Positions 20,641 to 35,418 of a stretch of DNA of 64,000 bases are shown one piece after another (the first letter of the stretch is position 1; each line of letters begins with the position of its first letter). Where the stretch lies: assembly GCA_963932465.1 (NCBI GenBank), contig OZ010799.1, positions 158,344,761 to 158,408,760 of the forward strand, in the 5' to 3' direction. Both the position numbers and the translations under genes were made by a program. The DNA is from Maratus speciosus. Lineage: Eukaryota > Arthropoda > Arachnida > Araneae > Salticidae. The notes under the pieces were generated by a model. That model saw nothing but the letters and a program-made list of their open reading frames with translations. It was not told the origin of the DNA and did not search any database.

Positions 20641-23600
20641 CTATACTTCTATACTCCTATTATAAAGAGGAAAAAATTGTTTATTTGTCGGAGGTAAGCT
20701 CTGGAACTACCGAACCGATTCCAAAAGTAATGGTATCAAAATGATGGTGTTAGTCCAACTTAGAACATAGGCTATATCTTATGTCGGTGCCACTACCCCA
20801 AAGGGGTGTAGGAGCAAAAAAAGTTCTAAAAATGCGATTTTAGCGTTACTGAAGGACCTAGAAATATGAAATTTTGAATATTAGTTACATATAAGATATA
20901 AATTATGTCTAAGAACAGTTCTTAAACAATTCGAAATTTAAAAGGGGTGAAAATGCACAAAAAGCGTTCTAACAAACGTTCTAAATGGTGGATTCTACAA
21001 AATCTCAGGAAATACCAAACCGATTTAAAAAATATTGATGTCAAAATGATGGTGACAACGCTTGCTCTAAGATAGGCTATGTTTCATGTCGGTGCCACTA
21101 CCCGAAAGGGGATGTAGGAGCAAAAAACTTTCTAAAAATACGATTTTCGCGTTACTGAAGGGCCTAGAAATATGAAATTTTGAATATTAGTTACTTATAA
21201 GATATAAATGAAGTCTAAGAACAGTTCTTAAACAATTCGAAATTTAAAAGGGGGAAAATGCACAAAAAGCGTTCTAAAAAACGTTCTAAATGGTAGTTTC
21301 TACACAATCTCAGGAAATACCAAACCGATTTTAAAAATATTGGTGTCAAAATGATGGTGACAACGCTTGCTACAAGATAGGCTATGTTTTATGTCGGTGT
21401 CACTACCCCAAAGGGGTTTGCAGGAGCAAAAAACGTTCTAAAAATGCGATTTATGTGTTACTGAAGGGCCTAGAAATATGAAATTTGAAATATTAGCTAC
21501 TTATTAGATATAAAGGATTTCTAAGAACAGTTCTTAAACAATTCGAAATTTAATAGGGGTGAAAATGCGCGAAAAGCGTTCTAAAAATCGTTCTAATGGT
21601 GGTTTCTACACAATCTCAGGAAATACCAAACAGATCTAAAAAATAATGGCGTCAAAATGTCGGTGACAACCCTTGCTCCAACATAGGCGATGCTTTATGT
21701 CGGTGCCACTAACCCAAAAGGGGTGCAGGAGAAAAACGTTCTAAATTGCGGCTTTTGCGTTACGGTAGGGCCTAGAATCATGAAATTTGGAATCGTAGTT
21801 AGTTATAGATATCAATGATCTCTAAGGACATTTCCTAAAAAAATCGAAATTTAAAAGTGGTCAAAATGTGCAAAAAGTGTTGTAAAAAACTTTCTAAATT
21901 GCGATTTGTATGCAACCTTCGGAAGTACTGAACCGATTTCAAATGTAATGGTTTAAAAATGATGGTGACAGATCTTGCTCCAAGATAGGCTATACTTTAT
22001 ATATGTTTCCACTAACCCAGAGGAGATTCAGGAGTAAAATGCGCGAAAACCGTTCTAAAAACGTTCTAAATTCCGATTTGTCGGCAATTTATCAGGAAGA
22101 ATGAATATGATTTCAAACGTAATGGTAGGAAATTGATGCGGACAGCCTCTGCTCTAACATAGACGCTATTTTATGTCGGTATCACTATCACCAAGTCGTT
22201 GCAGGAGCAAAAAAGCGTTCTAAATTTCGATTATTGTGATCGGTAAGGGTTAGCAACTTAAAATTAGGCAAGGTACATATTTATTAGATATAAATTATCT
22301 TTAAGAACAGTTTCGAAAAAATTGGAAATTTAAAAAGGGGTGAAAATGCGCGAAAAGAGTCCTAAAAACGTTCTAAATTGCGATTTCTACTCAATCTACG
22401 GAAATACCAAAGCTATTTCAAAAGTAACGGTTGCAAATCAATGGTGACAGTCCCTGCTATAACATAGGTTATATTTTATGTTGCTGCCACTACCATCTGA
22501 GGGTTGCAAAAGCAAAACATGTTCTAATTTGCGTTTGTTGCACAACTGAGGGGTCTAACACTTTGAAGTATGGCATGGTATTTACTTACAAGATGCAACT
22601 GCTTTCTAAGAAGAGTCGAAAGAAAATTCAAAATTTAAAAAAAATGAAGTGAGTGAAAAGCGTTATAAATTACAATTGTTAAGCAAACTTATAAATTAAC
22701 AAACCGATTAAAAAAATAATGATGACAAATTTTGGTGATAGAACCTGCTCAAACATAAGCTATATTTTATGTCTGTTCCAGTACCACCAGAGGGTTGCAG
22801 TAGCTAAAAACTTTCTAAATTGCGATTACTGTGATACTGAAAAGGCTAGAAACTTTAAATATGGCATGCTAGTTACTTATAAAATATAAATGCCCTCGAA
22901 GGACTGTCGAAAATAAATTCGAATTAAAAAGGGGTGAAGTGAAGGGAAGGTGTGAAAAGCATTCTAAAAAAGTCCTAAATTTACGATTTCTACGCAATTT
23001 CAGAGAATATAAACCAAATATAAATGTAATAGTTCGAATCAATGGTAACAATCTCTGATCCTACACAGGCTATATTTTATGCCGGTGATTCTACCACCTG
23101 GGGTTCACAGGAACAACAAACGCTCTAAAAAAGGCCTTTAAAAGCTTTCTAAATTACGTTTCTGTGGAATATTAGGAAATAACAAACCAATTTCAAAATT
23201 AAATATGGCAAACTAATGGTGACAGCTCCTATTTCAACATAGCCCTGTATGTTGAGAGAGGTGGTAGGACTTGACATGATGGTTAATTTTAAGATGTAAG
23301 AAGATTGTTTCTAAAACATTCAAAAGTTCAAATGAATACTGAAATGAGCATATTAATTGAGCATAAAAGTTTCAAAATATTTTTTAAATTATTATTTATT
23401 TAGTTTTATTTCATTTTATTAATTTAAGTCTCATTTCTGAATTATGCAGTGTAACAATGATGTTTAATCAAACTGTGTTTTAAATAATATTTTTTTTAAT
23501 TATTCCTAAAAGTAATAAGTACCTTTTAATAAAATAAAATATTACCTTTTAATAAAATAAAAATTTAGTTAGTACCTTTTAATAAAAATTAGACATATAA

Positions 23601-23654
23601 ATATCACTTGGCATATCTCAAATATTAGGCGAGCAAAGCCACGGGGTTTGCTAG
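20641..23654 (+). mobile_element. HINE element E7 (type I 3' half)
   Basis: It begins with a doubled ctatacttctatactcc junction, then monomers, the fixed 3' monomers, the type I tail and a gccacgg hairpin with CTAG at 23651-23654. It is the second element of the 5,482-bp unit. Confidence 0.8.
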
Positions 23655-26600
23655 TCTACTTCTACTCCTATTATAAAGAGGTAAAAATTGTTTAATTGTA
23701 GGAGGTAAGCTCTGAAACTACCGAACCGATTCCAAAAGTAATGGTATCAAAATGATGGTGTTAGTCCAACTTAGAACATAGGCTATATCTTATGTCCGTG
23801 ACACTGACCAAAAGGGGGTGCAGGAGAAAAAAACGTTCTAAAATTGCGATTTTTGTGTTACTGAAGGGCCTAGAAACATGAAATTTGGAATGGTAGTTAC
23901 TTATACGATACTAATGATATCTAAGGACATTTCTTAAAAATTTCGAAATTTAAAAGGCGTAAAAATGCGCAAAAAGCGTTCTAAAAAACGTTCTAAATGG
24001 CACTTTTTACGCAATCTCCAGAAGTACCAAACCGATTTCAAAACTAATGGTGTCAAAAAGATGGTGACAAGCCTTGCTTCAACATAGGCTACATTGTATG
24101 TCGGTGCCACTACCCCGAAAGGGGATGCAGGAGCAATCAAACGTTCGAAATTACTATTTTTGTGATACTGAAGGGCCCAGATACATGGAATTTGGCATGG
24201 TAGTTACTTATTAGATATAAATGATCTCTAAGGACATTTCTTAAAAAATTCGAAATTTAACAGGAGTGAAAATGTGCAGAAAACGTTCTCAAAAAGTTTT
24301 AAATGGTGATTTTTACGCAATCTCAAGGATTACTAAACCGATTTTAAAAATAATGGCGTCAAAATGATGGTGACAACCCTTGCTGCAACATAGGCTACAT
24401 TTTATGTCGGTGCCTTCACCCCCAAAGGAGGTACAGGAGCATAAAAAACATTCGAAAATGCGATTTTTCTGTTACTGAAGGACCTAGAAACATGAAATTT
24501 GGAATGGTAGTTACTTATAAGATATAAATAATCTCTAAGAACATTTCTTAAAAAATTCGAAATTTAAAAGGTGTGAATATGCGCAAAAAGAGATCTAAAA
24601 AACGTTCTAAATGGCGATTTCTACGCAATCTCAGAAAGTACACAACCGATTTCGAAAGTAATGGTTGGAAATTGATGACGAGAGCCCTTGCTCCAATATA
24701 GAATTTACTTCATGTCGCCATCACTACCACCTTGCGGATGCATTTTAAAAAACGTTCTAAATTGTGATTTTTGTGATACTGGAGGGGATACCAACTTAAA
24801 ATTTGGCATGGTAATTACATATAAGATGTAAATGCTCTCTGAGAAGAGTTCCTTAAATATTTGAAATTTAAATGGGGGTGGAAATAAAACTTTTGTTTTA
24901 TAAAAGAACGTTCTAAAAACGTTCTAAATAGCGATTTCTACACAATCTCAGGAAATATAAACCGATTTTAGAAGTAATGGTTTCAAATTGATGGTGACAG
25001 TCTCCATTCCGACATAGCCTATATTTTACGCTGTTGTCCTTACCACCGGGATGTTACAGGAGCAAAAAATGCTCTAAATTGCGTTTTTGTGTTAAAGAGG
25101 GGATCTAACATTTTAAATTTGGAATGGTAATTATTTCAAAGATGCAAATGATTTCTAAGAATTGTCAATAGAAAATTCCAAATTGAAAAGGATGAAGTGA
25201 GCGAAAAGCGTTCTATAAGCGTTCTAAATTACGATTTTTATACAATCGTATGAAATACGAAACAGATTTCAAACATAATGTTAGCAAATTGATTGTGATA
25301 GAACCTGCTCAAACATAAGCTATATTTTATGTCGGTGTCGCAACCCCTAGAGAGTTGCAGGAGCAAAAAACTTTCTAAATTGCGATTTCTGAAGGGAACT
25401 TTAAATATAGCACTGTCGTTACTTATAAAATATAAATGTCCTCTAAGAACAGTCGAAAATATATTCGAAATTAAAAAACGGTGAAGCGAAGGGAAGGAGC
25501 GAAAAGCATTCTAAAAGAGTCCTAAATTACGATTTCTATGGAATCTCAGGAAATAATAAACCGATTACAGACGTTATTGGTTGCAATCAAGAGTGATAGT
25601 CCCTGATCCTATACGGACTATATTTTATGCCGGTGTGACTACCACCTGGTTGGCAGGAACAACAAGAAAACCTTTAAAAACATCAAAATTCCGTTTTATA
25701 TAGAATATTATTAAATACCAGCCGATTTCAAGGTTAATTTTGGCAAATTGATGGTGACAGTCGCTGTTTCAATATTTTTCGAGACATTCTATTTCAACTC
25801 TGTTTCGGCATTTTATGTTGTTGCTACTAACACCAGAGATGTGGTAGACTGTTAGATAAGAAGCTTGAAATTTGACTTGATGGTTAATTTTAAGATGTAA
25901 ATGAGTTAAGATGGTTTCTAAAAAATTCAGAACTTCAATTGAATACTGAAATGAGCATGATAGTCTCAAAATACTTTCTAAATTATCATTTATTTGTAAT
26001 TAGTTTTAGTTCTTCTTTTTAATTAAAATCTCATTTCGGTCTATTGCACTTTTATAATGAAGTTTAGTCAAAATGTGGCTTAATTTGTAATTTTGAATTA
26101 TTCCAAAAACTGTTCTTCTAATCTATACTTCTATACTCCTATTATAAAGAGGAAAAAATTGTTTATTTGTCGGAGGTAAGCTCTGGAACTACCGAACCGA
26201 TTCCAAAAGTAATGGTATCAAAATGATGGTGTTAGTCCAACTTAGAACATAGGCTATATCTTATGTCGGTGCCACTACCCCAAAGGGGGTGTAGGAGCAA
26301 AAAAAGTTCTAAAAATGCGATTTTAGCGTTACTGAAGGACCTAGAAATATGAAATTTTGAATATTAGTTACATATAAGATATAAATTATGTCTAAGAACA
26401 GTTCTTAAACAATTCGAAATTTAAAAGGGGTGAAAATGCACAAAAAGCGTTCTAACAAACGTTCTAAATGGTGGATTCTACAAAATCTCAGGAAATACCA
26501 AACCGATTTAAAAAATATTGATGTCAAAATGATGGTGACAACGCTTGCTCTAAGATAGGCTATGTTTCATGTCGGTGCCACTACCCGAAAGGGGATGTAG

Positions 26601-28274
26601 GAGCAAAAAACTTTCTAAAAATACGATTTTCGCGTTACTGAAGGGCCTAGAAATATGAAATTTTGAATATTAGTTACTTATAAGATATAAATGAAGTCTA
26701 AGAACAGTTCTTAAACAATTCGAAATTTAAAAGGGGGAAAATGCACAAAAAGCGTTCTAAAAAACGTTCTAAATGGTAGTTTCTACACAATCTCAGGAAA
26801 TACCAAACCGATTTTAAAAATATTGGTGTCAAAATGATGGTGACAACGCTTGCTACAAGATAGGCTATGTTTTATGTCGGTGTCACTACCCCAAAGGGGT
26901 TTGCAGGAGCAAAAAACGTTCTAAAAATGCGATTTATGTGTTACTGAAGGGCCTAGAAATATGAAATTTGAAATATTAGCTACTTATTAGATATAAAGGA
27001 TTTCTAAGAACAGTTCTTAAACAATTCGAAATTTAATAGGGGTGAAAATGCGCGAAAAGCGTTCTAAAAATCGTTCTAATGGTGGTTTCTACACAATCTC
27101 AGGAAATACCAAACAGATCTAAAAAATAATGGCGTCAAAATGTCGGTGACAACCCTTGCTCCAACATAGGCGATGCTTTATGTCGGTGCCACTAACCCAA
27201 AAGGGGTGCAGGAGAAAAACGTTCTAAATTGCGGCTTTTGCGTTACGGTAGGGCCTAGAATCATGAAATTTGGAATCGTAGTTAGTTATAGATATCAATG
27301 ATCTCTAAGGACATTTCCTAAAAAAATCGAAATTTAAAAGTGGTCAAAATGTGCAAAAAGTGTTGTAAAAAACTTTCTAAATTGCGATTTGTATGCAACC
27401 TTCGGAAGTACTGAACCGATTTCAAATATAATGGTTTAAAAATGATGGTGACAGATCTTGCTCCAAGATAGGCTATACTTTATATATGTTTCCACTAACC
27501 CAGAGGAGATTCAGGAGTAAAATGCGCGAAAACCGTTCTAAAAACGTTCTAAATTCCGATTTGTCGGCAATTTATCAGGAAGAATGAATATGATTTCAAA
27601 CGTAATGGTAGGAAATTGATGCGGACAGCCTCTGCTCTAACATAGACGCTATTTTATGTCGGTATCACTATCACCAAGTCGTTGCAGGAGCAAAAAAGCG
27701 TTCTAAATTTCGATTATTGTGATCGGTAAGGGTTAGCAACTTAAAATTAGGCAAGGTACATATTTATTAGATATAAATTATCTTTAAGAACAGTTTCGAA
27801 AAAATTGGAAATTTAAAAAGGGGTGAAAATGCGCGAAAAGAGTCCTAAAAACGTTCTAAATTGCGATTTCTACTCAATCTACGGAAATACCAAAGCTATT
27901 TCAAAAGTAACGGTTGCAAATCAATGGTGACAGTCCCTGCTATAACATAGGTTATATTTTATGTTGCTGCCACTACCATCTGAGGGTTGCAAAAGCAAAA
28001 CATGTTCTAATTTGCGTTTGTTGCACAACTGAGGGGTCTAACACTTTGAAGTATGGCATGGTATTTACTTACAAGATGCAACTGCTTTCTAAGAAGAGTC
28101 GAAAGAAAATTCAAAATTTAAAAAAAATGAAGTGAGTGAAAAGCGTTATAAATTACAATTGTTAAGCAAACTTATAAATTAACAAACCGATTAAAAAAAT
28201 AATGATGACAAATTTTGGTGATAGAACCTGCTCAAACATAAGCTATATTTTATGTCTGTTCCAGTACCACCAGA
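22792..28274 (+). repeat. Tandem duplication of 5,482 bp, copy 2
   Basis: Second copy of 17310-22791, one base longer. Identity is lost after about 28309, where gcgatttctgtg replaces gcgattactgtg. Confidence 0.9.
23656..26122 (+). mobile_element. HINE element E8 (copy of E6; type II 3' half, hairpin deleted)
   Basis: It has the same length and internal differences as E6, including the 75-bp terminal deletion at the join to the next element. It arose by the 5,482-bp duplication, not by a separate transposition. Confidence 0.78.
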
Positions 28275-29137
28275 GGGTTGCAGTAGCTAAAAACTTTCTA
28301 AATTGCGATTTCTGTGATACTGAAAAGGCTAGAAACTTTAAATATGACATGGTAGTTACTTATAAAATATAAATGCCCTCGAAGGAACGTCGAAAATAAA
28401 TTCGAATTAAAAAGGGGTGAAGCGAAGGGGAGGTTCTAAATTACGATTCTATGCAATTTCAGGGAATATAAACCGATTATAAAAGTAATAGTTGCGAATC
28501 AGTGGTAACAGTCTCTGATCCTGCACAGGCTATATTTTATGCCGATGATTCTACCACCTGGGGTTCACAGGAACAACAAACGTTCTAAAAAAGTTCTTTA
28601 AAAGCTTTTTAAATTACGTTTCTGTGGAATATTAGGAAATAACAAACCGATTTCAAAATTAATGTTGGCAAATTAATGGTGACAGTTCTTGTTTCAACAT
28701 AGCCCTTTATGTTGAGAGAGGTGGTAGGACTTGGAATTTGATATGATGGTTAATTTTAAGATGTAAGAAGATGGATTTTAAAGAAATCAAAACTTCAAAT
28801 GAATACTGAAATGAGCGTATTAATTGAGCATAAAAGTTTCAAAATATTTTCTAAATTATCATTTATTTAGTTTTATTTCATTTTATTAATTTAAGTCTCA
28901 TTTCTGCCTAATGCTGTGTAATAATGATGTTTAATCAAACTGTGTTTTAAATAGTAATTTTTGAATTATTCCTAAAAGTAATAAGTACGTTTTAATAAAA
29001 AAAAAACCTTTTAATAAAATAAAATATTACCTTTTAATAAAATAAAAATTTAGTTAGTACCTTTTAATAAAAATTAGACATAAATATCACTTGGCATATT
29101 TCAAATATTACGCGAGCAAAGCCGCGGGGTTTGCTAG
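26123..29137 (+). mobile_element. HINE element E9 (type I 3' half)
   Basis: Its 5' and middle parts are the copy of E7. From about 28309 the 3' part belongs to a different type I lineage with the standard gccgcgg hairpin and CTAG at 29134-29137. It is therefore a hybrid formed at the duplication breakpoint. Confidence 0.8.
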
Positions 29138-29138
29138 T

Positions 29139-32100
29139 CTATAGTCTATACTTCTATACTCCTATTATAAAGAGGAAAAAATTGTTTATTTGTCAGAGGT
29201 AAGCTCTGGAACTACCGAATCGATTTCAAAAGTAATGGTATCAAAATGATGGTGTTAGTCCAACTTAGAACATAGGCTATATCTTATGTCGATGCCACTA
29301 CCCCAAAGGGGGTGTAGGAGCAAAAAACGTTCTAAAAATGCGATTTTAGCGTTACTGAAGGGCCTAGAAATATGAAATTTGGAATATTAGTTACTTATAA
29401 GATATAAATGATGTATAAGAACAGTTCTTAAACAATTCGAAATTTGAAAGGGGTGAAAATGCGCAAAAAGCGTTCTAAAAAACGTTCTAAATGGTAGTTT
29501 CTACACAATCTCAGGAAATACCAAACCGATTTAAAAAATATTGGTGTCAAAATGATGGTGACAACGCTTGCTCCAAGATAGGCTATTTTTTATGTCGGTG
29601 TCACTACTCCAAAAGGGGGTGTAGGAGCAAAAAACGTTCTAAAAATGCGATTTTAGCGTTACTGAAGGGCCTAGAAATATGAAATTTTGAATATTAGTTA
29701 CATATAAGATATAAATGATGTCTAAGAACAGTTCTTAAACAATTCGAAATTTAAAAGGGGTGAAAATGCACAAAAAGCGTTCTAAAAAACGTTCTAAATG
29801 GTAGTTTCTACATAATCTCAGGAATTACCAAACCGATTTAAAAAATATTGGTGTCAAAATGATGGTGACAACGCTTGCTCCAAGATAGGCTATGTTTCAT
29901 GTCGGTTCCACTACCCCAAAGGGGGTGCAGGATCATAAAACGTTCTAAAAATGCGATTTATGTGTTACTGAAGGGCCTAGAAATATGAAATTTTAAATAT
30001 TAGCTACTTATTAGGTATACAGGATTTCTAAGAACAGTTCGTAAACGATTCGAAATTTAAAAGGGGTGAAAATGCGCGAAAAGCGTTCTAAAAACGTTCT
30101 AAATGGTGGTTTCTACACAATCTCAGGAAATACCAAACCGATTTAAAAGAATAATGGTGTCAAAATGACGGTGATGCCTTGCTCCAACATAGGCTATGTT
30201 TTATGTCGGTAATTCTACCCAAAGGGGGTGCAGGTGAAAAACGTTCTAAATTGCAGTTTTTGCGTTACGGAAGGGCCTAGAATCGTGAAATTTGGAATGG
30301 TAGTTCGTTATAAGATATCAATGATCTCCAAGGGCATTTCCTAAAAAAATCGAAATTTAAAAGGGAGTCAAAATGCGCAAAAAGACTTGTAAAAAACGTT
30401 CTAAATTGCGATTTCTATGCAATCTTGGGAAGTACTGCACCGATTTCAAATATAACGGTGTAAAAATTATGCTGACAGATCTCGCTCCAAGTTCGACTAT
30501 CTTTTATATTTGTTTCCACTACCCCAGAAGAGATGCAGGAGCAAAATGCGCGAAAAGCGTTCTAAAAACGTTCTAAATGCCGATTTGTCAGCTCAGGAAG
30601 AATCAAACTGATTTCCAAAAAAATGGTCGGAAATTGATGCTGACAGACTCTGCTCTAACATAGACGCTATTTTATGTTGGTAACACTATCACCTAGACGT
30701 TGCAGGAGCAAAAAAGCGTTCTAAATTTCGACTTTTGTGATCGGTACGGGCTAGCATATTAAAATTAGGCAAGGTACATATTTATTAGATATAAATTATC
30801 TTTAAGAACAGTTTCGAAAAAAATAGAAATTTTAAAAGGGGTGAAAATGCGCAAAAAGCGTTCTAAAAACGTTCTAAATTGCGATTTATACTCAATCTCA
30901 GGAAATATCAAAGCTATTTCAAAAATAATGGTTGCAAATCAATGGTGATAGTCCCTGCTATAACATAGGTTATATTTTATGTTGCTGTCACTACAAACTG
31001 AGGGTTGCAAAAGCAAAACATGTTCTAATTTGCGTTTTTTGCACAATTGAGGGGTCTAACACTTTGAAGTATGGCATGGTATTTACTTACAAGATGCAAC
31101 TGCTTTCTAAGAACAGTTGAAAGAAAATTCCAAATTTTAAAAAAATGAAGTAAGCGAAAAGCGATATAAATTACAATTTTTATGCAATCTTATCGAATAC
31201 GAAACCGATTAAAAAATAATGATGACAAATTGTTGGTGTTAGAACCTGCTCAAACATAACCTATATTTTATATCTGTGCCACTACCACCAGAGGGTTGCA
31301 GGAGCTAAAAACTTTCTAAATTGCGATTTCTGTGATACTGAAAAGGCTAGAAACTTTAAATATGGCATGGTAGTTACTTATAAAATATAAATGCCCTCGA
31401 AGGACTGTCGAAAATAAATTCGAATTAAAAAGGTGTGAAGCGAAGGGGAGGTGTGAAAAGCATTCTAAAAAAGTCTTAAACTACTATATCTATGCAATTT
31501 CAGGGAATATTAACCGATTATAAAAGCAGTAGTTGCGAATCAATGGTAACAGTCTCTGATACTACACAGGCAGATGATTCTACCACCTGGGGTTTACAGG
31601 TACAACAAACGTCCTATAAAAGGCCTTTAAAAGCTTTCTAAATTACGTTTCTGTGGAATATTAAAAATAACAAACCGATTTCAAAATTAATGTTGGAAAA
31701 TTAATGGTGATAGTTCCTAATTCAGCATAGCACTTTCTATTGAGAGAGATGGTAGGAATTGGAGTTTGACATGATAGTTAATTTTAAGATGTAAGAAGAT
31801 GGTTTCTAAAAAATTCAAAACTTCAAATGAATACTGAAATGAGCGTATTAAATGAGCATAAAGGTTTCAAAATATTTTCTAAATTATCACTTATTTAGTT
31901 TTATTAATTTAAGTCTCATTTCTGCCTAATGCAGTGTAATAATGATGTTTAATCAAACTGTGTTTTAAATAGTAATTTTTGAATTATTCTTAAAAGTAAT
32001 AAGTAAAAATTTAGTTAGTACCTTTTAATAAAAATTAGACATATAAATATCACTTGGCATATTTCAAATATTACGCGAGCAAAGCCGCGGGGTTTGCTAG
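29139..32100 (+). mobile_element. HINE element E10 (type I 3' half)
   Basis: The junction is longer than usual (ctatagtctatacttctatactcc). About ten monomers follow, and CTAG is at 32097-32100. The accttttaataaa cluster has shrunk to one copy. A 67-codon forward frame at 30373 is the same basic small ORF frame with its stop lost. Confidence 0.8.
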
Positions 32101-32101
32101 T

Positions 32102-35100
32102 CTATACTCCTATTATAAAGAGGGAAAAATTGTTTATTTGTCGGAGGTAAGCTCAGGAACTACAGAACCGATTCCAAAAGTAATGGTATCAAAATGATGG
32201 TGTTAGTCCAACTTAGAACATAGGCTATATCTTATGTCGGTGCCACTACCACAAAGGGGGTGCAGGAGCAGAAAACGTTCTAAAAATGTGATTTTTGCGT
32301 TACTGAAGGGCCTAGAAATGTGAAATTTGGAATATTAGTTACTTATAAGATATAAATGAGGTCTAAGAACAGTTCTTAAACAATTCGAAATTTAAAAGGG
32401 GTGAAAATGCACCAAAAGCGTTCTAAAAAACGTTCTAAATGGTAGTTTCTACATAATCTCAGGAAATACCAAACCGATTTCAAAAGTAATGGTGTCAAAA
32501 TGATGGTGTTAGTCCAACTTAGAACATAGGCTATATTTGATGTCGGTGCCACTACCCCAAAAGGGGTGCAGGAGCAAAAAACGTTCTAAAAATGCGATTT
32601 TTGCGTTACTGAAGGGCCTAGAAATATGGAATTTGGAATATTAGTTACTTATAAGATATAAATGATGTCTAAGAGCAGTTCTTAAACAATTCGAAATTTA
32701 AAAGGGGTGAAAATGCACAAAAAGCGTTCTAAAAAACGTTCTAAATGGTGATTTCTATATAATCTCAGGAAATACCAAACCGATTTAAAAAATATTGGTG
32801 TCAAAATGATGGTGTTTAGTCCAACTTAGAACATAGGCTATAGTTTATGTCGGTGCTACTACCCCAAAGGGACTGCAGGAGCAAAAAACGTTCTAAAAAT
32901 GCGATTTTTGCGTTACTGAAGGACCTAGAAATATGAAATTTGGAATATTAGTTACTTATAAGATATAAATGATGTCTAAGAGCAGTTCTTAAACAATTCG
33001 AAATTTAAAAGGGGTGAAAATGCACAAAAAGCGTTCTAAAAAACGTTCTAAATGGTAGTTTCTACATAATCTCAGGAAATACCAAACCGATTTAAAACGT
33101 AATGGTAGCAAAATGATGGTGTTAGTCCAACTTAGAACATAGGCTATATTTTATGTCGGTGCCACTACCCCAAAGGGGGTGCAGGAGCAAAAAACGTTCT
33201 AAAAATGCGATTTTTGCGTTACTGAAGGGCCTAGAAATATGAAATTTGGAATATTAGTTACTTATAAGATATAAATGATATCTAAGAACATTCTTAAACA
33301 ATTCGAAATTTAAAAGGGGTGAAAATGCACAAAAAGCGTTCTAAATGGTAGTTTCTACATAATCTCAGGAAATACCAAACCGATTAAAAAAATATTGGTG
33401 TCAAAATGATAGTGACAACGTTTGCTCCAAGATAGGCTATATTTTATGTCGGTGCCACTACCCCAAAAGGGGTGTAGGAGCAAAAAACGTTCTAAAAATG
33501 CGATTTATGTGTTACTGAAGGGAATAGAAATATGAAATTTGAAGTATCAGCTACTTATTAGATATAAAGGATTTCTAAGAACAGTTCTTAAACAATTCGA
33601 AATTTGAAAGGGGGAAAATGCGCGTAAAGCGTTCTACAAAACGTTCTAAATGGTGATTTCTATACAATCTCAGGAAATACCAAACCGATTAAAATATAAT
33701 AGCGTCAAAATGATGGTGAAAACCCTTGCTCCAACATAGGCTATGTTTTATGTCGGTGCCACTACCCCAAAAGGGGGTGCAGGAGAAAAACGTTCTAAAT
33801 TGAGGTTTTTGCGCGACGGAAGGGCCTTGAATCGTGAAATTTAGAATGGTAGTTAGTTAGAAGATATCAATGTTCTCTAAGGACTTTCCTAAAAAAGTCG
33901 AAATTTAAAAGGGGCCAAAATGCTCAAAAAATTTTGTAAAAAAGTTCTAAATTGCGATTTCTAGCAATCTCAGGAAATACTGAACCGATTTCAAATATAA
34001 TGGTGTAAAAATGATGGGGACAGATCTTACTCTAAGAGACGCTATATTTTATATCTGTTTCCACTACTCAGAGGAGATGCAGGAGCAAAATGAGCGAAAA
34101 GCGTTCTAAAAACTGTCTAAATGCCGATTTGTCACCAATATCTCAGGAAGAATAAAACTAATTTCAAAAGTAATGGTAAGAAATTGATGCTGACAGCCTC
34201 TGCTCTAACATAGACGCTATTTTAAGTCGGTATCACTATCACCTAGACGTTGCAGGAGCAAAAAAGCGTTCCAAATTTCGATTTTTGTGATCGGTAGGGG
34301 CTAGCAAGTTAAAATTAGGCAAGGTACATATACATATTACATATAAATGATCTTTAAGAACAGTCTCGAAAAAATTGGAAATTTAAAAAGGGGTGAAAAT
34401 GCGCGAAAAGCGTTCTAAAAACGTTCTAAATTGCGATTTCTACTCAATCTCAGGAAATTCCAAAGCTATTTCTAAAGTAATGATTGCAAATCAATGGTGA
34501 CAGTCCCTGCTATAACATAGGTTATATTTTATGTTTCTGTCACTACCATCTGAGGGTTTCAAAAGCAAAACATGTTCTAATTTGCGTATTTTGCATAACT
34601 GAAGGGTCTAACCCTTTGAAGTATGGCATGGTATTTACTTACAATATGCAACTGCTTTCTAAGAACTGTCGAAAGAAAATTTCAAATTTAAAAAGATGAA
34701 GTGAGCGAAAAGCGTTATAAATTACAATTTTTATGTAATCTTATCAAATAGCAAACCGATTAAAAAAATAATGATGACAAATTGTTGGTGGTAGAATCTG
34801 CTCAAACATAAGTTATATTTTATGTCTGTGCCACTGTCATGTCGGTGATTCTACCACCTAGGGTTAACAGGAATAAAAAACGCTCTAAAAAAGGCCTTTA
34901 AAAGCTTTTTAAATTACGTTACTGTGGAATATTAGGAAATAACAAACCAATTTCAAAATTAATGTTGGCAAATTACAGGTGACAGTTCCTATATCAACAT
35001 AGCCCTTTATGTTGAGAGAGGTGGTAGGACTTGGAATTTGACATGATGGTTAATTTTAAGATGAAAGAAGATGGTTTCTAAAAAATTAAAAACTTCAAAT

Positions 35101-35418
35101 GAATACTGAAATGGGCGTATTAATTGAACATAAAAGTTTCAAAATATTTTCTAAATTTTTATTTATTTAGTTTTATTTCGTTTTATTAATTTAACTCATT
35201 TCTCCGTATGCAGTGTAACAATGATGTTTAATCAAACTGTGTTTTAAATAGTAATTTTTTTAATTATTCCTAAAAGTAATAAGTACCTTTTAATAAGATA
35301 AAATATTACCCTTTAATAAAATAAAAATTTAGTTAGTACCTTTTAATAAAAATTAGACATATAAATATCACTTGGCATATTTCAAATATGACGCGAGCAA
35401 AGCCGCGGGGTTTGCTAG
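32102..35418 (+). mobile_element. HINE element E11 (type I 3' half)
   Basis: The 5' end is at about 32112 and CTAG at 35415-35418. Relative to E10 and E12 it lacks a block between ctgtgccactgtc and atgtcggtgattctacc near 34837, which removes roughly one monomer from the fixed 3' set. E13 carries the same deletion. Confidence 0.8.

Larger units (their letters stand above)
17310..22791 (+). repeat. Tandem duplication of 5,482 bp, copy 1
   Basis: The sequence from about 17310 recurs at +5,482 with very few changes: one base near 17733 against 23215, one G indel near 20796 against 26282, and one base near 21945 against 27427. The unit spans the 3' end of E5, all of E6 and most of E7. Breakpoints fall inside matching monomers, as unequal exchange would give. 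Confidence 0.9.

Noticed and set aside
17387..25969. Paired identical reverse frames (17387/22869, 18452/23934, 20287/25769)
   Set aside because: They are the two copies of the 5,482-bp duplication and read through HINE monomers backwards. They contain no protein motif.
30373..30576. 67-codon forward frame as a gene
   Set aside because: It is the basic small-ORF frame of a monomer with its normal stop lost. It runs into the next monomer.
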